Below are positions 5,127 to 6,837 of a DNA stretch of 6,837 nucleotides, piece by piece. The notes under the pieces are model-generated. The model had not been told where the DNA came from, ran no database searches, and saw nothing but the letters and a program-made list of their open reading frames with translations. Source of the stretch: Actinomycetes bacterium (GTDB lineage: Bacteria; Actinomycetota; Acidimicrobiia; Acidimicrobiales; RAAP-2); the NCBI GenBank assembly GCA_021849435.1, contig JAJZSX010000133.1, positions 1-6,837 of the forward strand, given 5' to 3'. Position 1 is the first letter of the stretch, and each line of letters starts with the position of its first letter. A program made the translations under genes and the position numbers.

Positions 5127-6275
5127 CTAGGCCGAAACCCGACCGTGGACACTCTTCCACCACCACAGTGTGGTGGAGGCCAGGGTGGCCGATGTGATGG
5201 CGACCAGCGTGAAGGGCAGTGCCGGATCCTTGGTGAAGAGCACGCCCGAGACTGCGGCGGCCAGGGCGAGTGACGCCGTGCTCGCGGTCGACGAGAGTCC
5301 CTGGCGGCGACTGAGCTCGCGGTCGTGGGCGCCCTGAGTGAGCAGCGAGGACACCGAGGGCATCGACAGTGACGTGGCGACGGCTTCGAGGGAACCCAAG
5401 CTCACGAGGGCCACGTTGGAGTGTATGTGGGGGTAGAGCGCGAGGAAGAACGCGCCGTTGAAGAGACCGATCAGGGCGATCGCGCGACGATTGGCGTGGT
5501 CGGCGAGCCAGCCGCCGACGCGACTCAACGCCACCCAAGGGATGGCGAACATCGTCCAGCTGAGGCGGATCTGCAGCGTCGAGGCGTGGTGCGCGTGCAT
5601 GAGAAGGGTCCAGCACGCCTCGTAGACGCCCACCGTCATGCCGCTGGCGCTCGCGGCGACGAGGGCGCCGACGAGTTGCCGGTTCCAGCGCAGGCGAATG
5701 AGCGGACCCGACGTGAAGTCCGACTCGCCGAGGTCCAAGTGAGTTGAGCGCAGCGCGGCGCCGAGGCTGATGAGGCCGGTGACGAAGAACGCCCAACCGA
5801 GGGCGTTTACGTTCACCGCGACACCGATCAGCGGACCGACCGCGACGCCGAAGAGCTGGGCGGCGAGGATGCGCGAGATCGCGCGGCCGCGACGCGCCTC
5901 GGGAAAGAGCGCCGAGACCGCCGAGAGCGCCGCGACCTCGAAGGCGCTCGCCGACGCGCCCTGGAAGACACGCGTCAAAGCGAACCAGGGCGCGTGCAAG
6001 GGCAGGAGATAGGTCATCGACGCGAAGCCGTAGACCACGAGGCTGGTGATGAGGATGCGCCGGCGACCGAAGCGGTCGGCGACGTGGCCCATTAGGTACT
6101 GGGTGGCCACACCGGCGATGAAGAACGACGCCTGGATCACGCCGATCACACTCGGCGTGCCTCCGCGGTGCTCGAGGAAGAGCGGCAGCAAGGGGAGCCC
6201 CAACGTGGCCCCGGTCCACTGCAGGGCCACGATGAGCGTGAGCCGGCGCAGGGTCTGCTCTGGGGACGAGGGCAT
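5127..6275 (-). CDS. MFS transporter, drug:H+ antiporter-like, 12 TM
   Basis: Major facilitator superfamily inner-membrane transporter of 382 residues, near the usual minimum for the 12-helix type. Visible motifs: motif A in the loop between TM2 and TM3, GHVADRFGRRR (63-73, with Asp67, Arg68, Gly70, Arg71); motif B-like LTRVFQG (100-106, with the TM4 Arg102); motif C-like GVAVGPLIG (143-151) in TM5, typical of proton-coupled exporters; and a second motif-A copy GGWLADHANRR (254-264) in the central symmetric position. Together they favour drug/metabolite efflux, though the substrate cannot be named. The ATG at 6275 has no close Shine-Dalgarno sequence (the nearest, AGGGGCG, is about 20 bases away), so translation may be coupled to the upstream CadD-like gene, which ends 27 bases before it. 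The stop lies 4 bp from that of the convergent binding-protein gene. Confidence 0.92.
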   Translation of the reverse strand: MPSSPEQTLRRLTLIVALQWTGATLGLPLLPLFLEHRGGTPSVIGVIQASFFIAGVATQYLMGHVADRFGRRRILITSLVVYGFASMTYLLPLHAPWFALTRVFQGASASAFEVAALSAVSALFPEARRGRAISRILAAQLFGVAVGPLIGVAVNVNALGWAFFVTGLISLGAALRSTHLDLGESDFTSGPLIRLRWNRQLVGALVAASASGMTVGVYEACWTLLMHAHHASTLQIRLSWTMFAIPWVALSRVGGWLADHANRRAIALIGLFNGAFFLALYPHIHSNVALVSLGSLEAVATSLSMPSVSSLLTQGAHDRELSRRQGLSSTASTASLALAAAVSGVLFTKDPALPFTLVAITSATLASTTLWWWKSVHGRVSA

Positions 6276-6302
6276 TACGTAGAGGCTAGTGGTCGCCCCT
6301 AG

Positions 6303-6837
6303 TTACAGGGTGTGGCACTCAATGAGAATCAGCACGCCGAGCGCGCCGTAGACGATCGGCACGAGACGCGACGAGTGGCGCGCGCCCCAGGCGACGAGAC
6401 CCGCTCGCGCGGCGAGGGCTTGGGCCGACGTCACGAAGGCGAACTCGAGGACGGCGAAGGTCGCGAGCATCGCGAGGGCGCCGATGACGCCGGTGGCGCG
6501 CAGCAGTGGCGTCCACACCGCGACGTTGTCGCCGCCCAGGGCGAGTGTGGCGAGGAACGTCGTCGTCGCCCCGCGCCGGTGTTGCTCGCGCGAGGGTTCG
6601 TCGCGTCGACGCCACGCGTGGACGGCCAGCGCAAAGGGCGCGATGGCGAGTACGCCCACCAGGCGCAGGGGGACAACGGAAAGCGCCGAACCCACCGCGG
6701 CCGCGATTCCCACGAGGGCGCCCACGCCGAGCACCTGGGCCCAGGCCACGCGACGGTGCCGTGCGGCGGGCGTTACTGCGAGTTGGGCGGCGAAGGCGAA
6801 GTAGTCGTCGACCATCGTGCCGACGTAGGCGAGTGCC
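6303..6837 (-). CDS. CadD-family cadmium resistance transporter, 5' end outside window
   Basis: Small polytopic membrane protein of the CadD family (LysE superfamily), linked to cadmium resistance by export or sequestration. The reading frame stays open to the right edge, giving 178 visible residues. The seven residues before the first visible Met (ALAYVGT) continue the TM1-like stretch into MVDDYF, which matches the family's T-N-I-D-D region, so this Met (codon 6815-6813) is internal and the true start lies further right. Other family marks: VAWAQVLGVGAL (the usual I-x-x-G-Q-Y-L-G-F position), LVGVLAIAPFALAV, and TLALGGDNVAVWTPLL near the middle (the G-x-D-N-x-x-x-Y/W-x-P-L motif). Five to six hydrophobic segments are visible. 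The ending VYGALGVLILIECHTL is also family-like. The family is usually about 190-210 residues, so roughly 10-30 are missing. It is probably co-transcribed with the MFS gene 27 bases downstream. A metal role is from family knowledge only. Confidence 0.8.
   Translation of the reverse strand, partial: ALAYVGTMVDDYFAFAAQLAVTPAARHRRVAWAQVLGVGALVGIAAAVGSALSVVPLRLVGVLAIAPFALAVHAWRRRDEPSREQHRRGATTTFLATLALGGDNVAVWTPLLRATGVIGALAMLATFAVLEFAFVTSAQALAARAGLVAWGARHSSRLVPIVYGALGVLILIECHTL

Noticed and set aside
5160..5176. Hairpin as terminator for the binding-protein gene
   Set aside because: Only 7 bp with a 3-base loop, no U-run, and its sequence is explained by the codons for the Trp-rich MFS C-terminus.
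4924..6219. 431-codon open frame in another minus-strand frame of the MFS gene
   Set aside because: Its product is Arg/Pro/His-rich with no membrane segments and it runs through the convergent stop region. The MFS frame has full family motifs.

Overview
The window is GC-rich DNA from a Gram-positive-like, probably actinobacterial chromosome. The grounds are the strong G/C bias at codon third positions, one well-supported GTG start with a purine-rich Shine-Dalgarno sequence, terminators with long GC stems and no U-run, and a Tat-dependent extracellular solute-binding protein. An acidophilic or soil member of the Acidimicrobiia would fit, because the secreted proteins are Ser/Thr/Ala-rich and one is almost free of basic residues. 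That placement is a guess from style, not from a marker gene.

Layout from left to right. Positions 1-99 hold no gene I can support. A perfect 16-bp hairpin (100-136) closes a leftward gene for an NCS1-family nucleobase/nucleoside-type permease (146-1702, minus). A 223-bp divergent intergenic region follows, holding a LacI-type palindrome (1813-1822) and two leader hairpins, one facing each gene. Next is a rightward gene for a secreted protein (1926-3053) with a signal peptide, three DUF5666-like beta repeats and a histidine/aspartate/glycine-rich tail. A second 16-bp hairpin terminator (3078-3113) ends that unit. A short leader with three alternating copies of GGTTCT/AGAACC precedes a rightward gene for a Tat-exported family-5 solute-binding protein (3224-5122). 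That gene meets a leftward MFS transporter gene (5127-6275) with only 4 bp between the stop codons. Upstream of the MFS gene, with a 27-bp gap, lies a CadD-family (cadmium resistance/LysE superfamily) membrane transporter (6303 to the right edge) whose start is outside the window.

Functional reading: this is a transport and cell-envelope neighbourhood made of small independent units rather than one pathway. The permease and the binding protein point to uptake of nitrogen- or peptide-type nutrients. CadD and the MFS protein look like a two-gene efflux operon. The secreted protein with the metal-ligand-rich tail is the least explained gene. No ABC permease or ATPase gene accompanies the binding protein here. 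I see no mobile element, CRISPR array, tRNA or rRNA. No coherent new multi-gene system is evident; the most unusual items are the His-tailed repeat protein and the competing inverted repeats upstream of the binding-protein gene.
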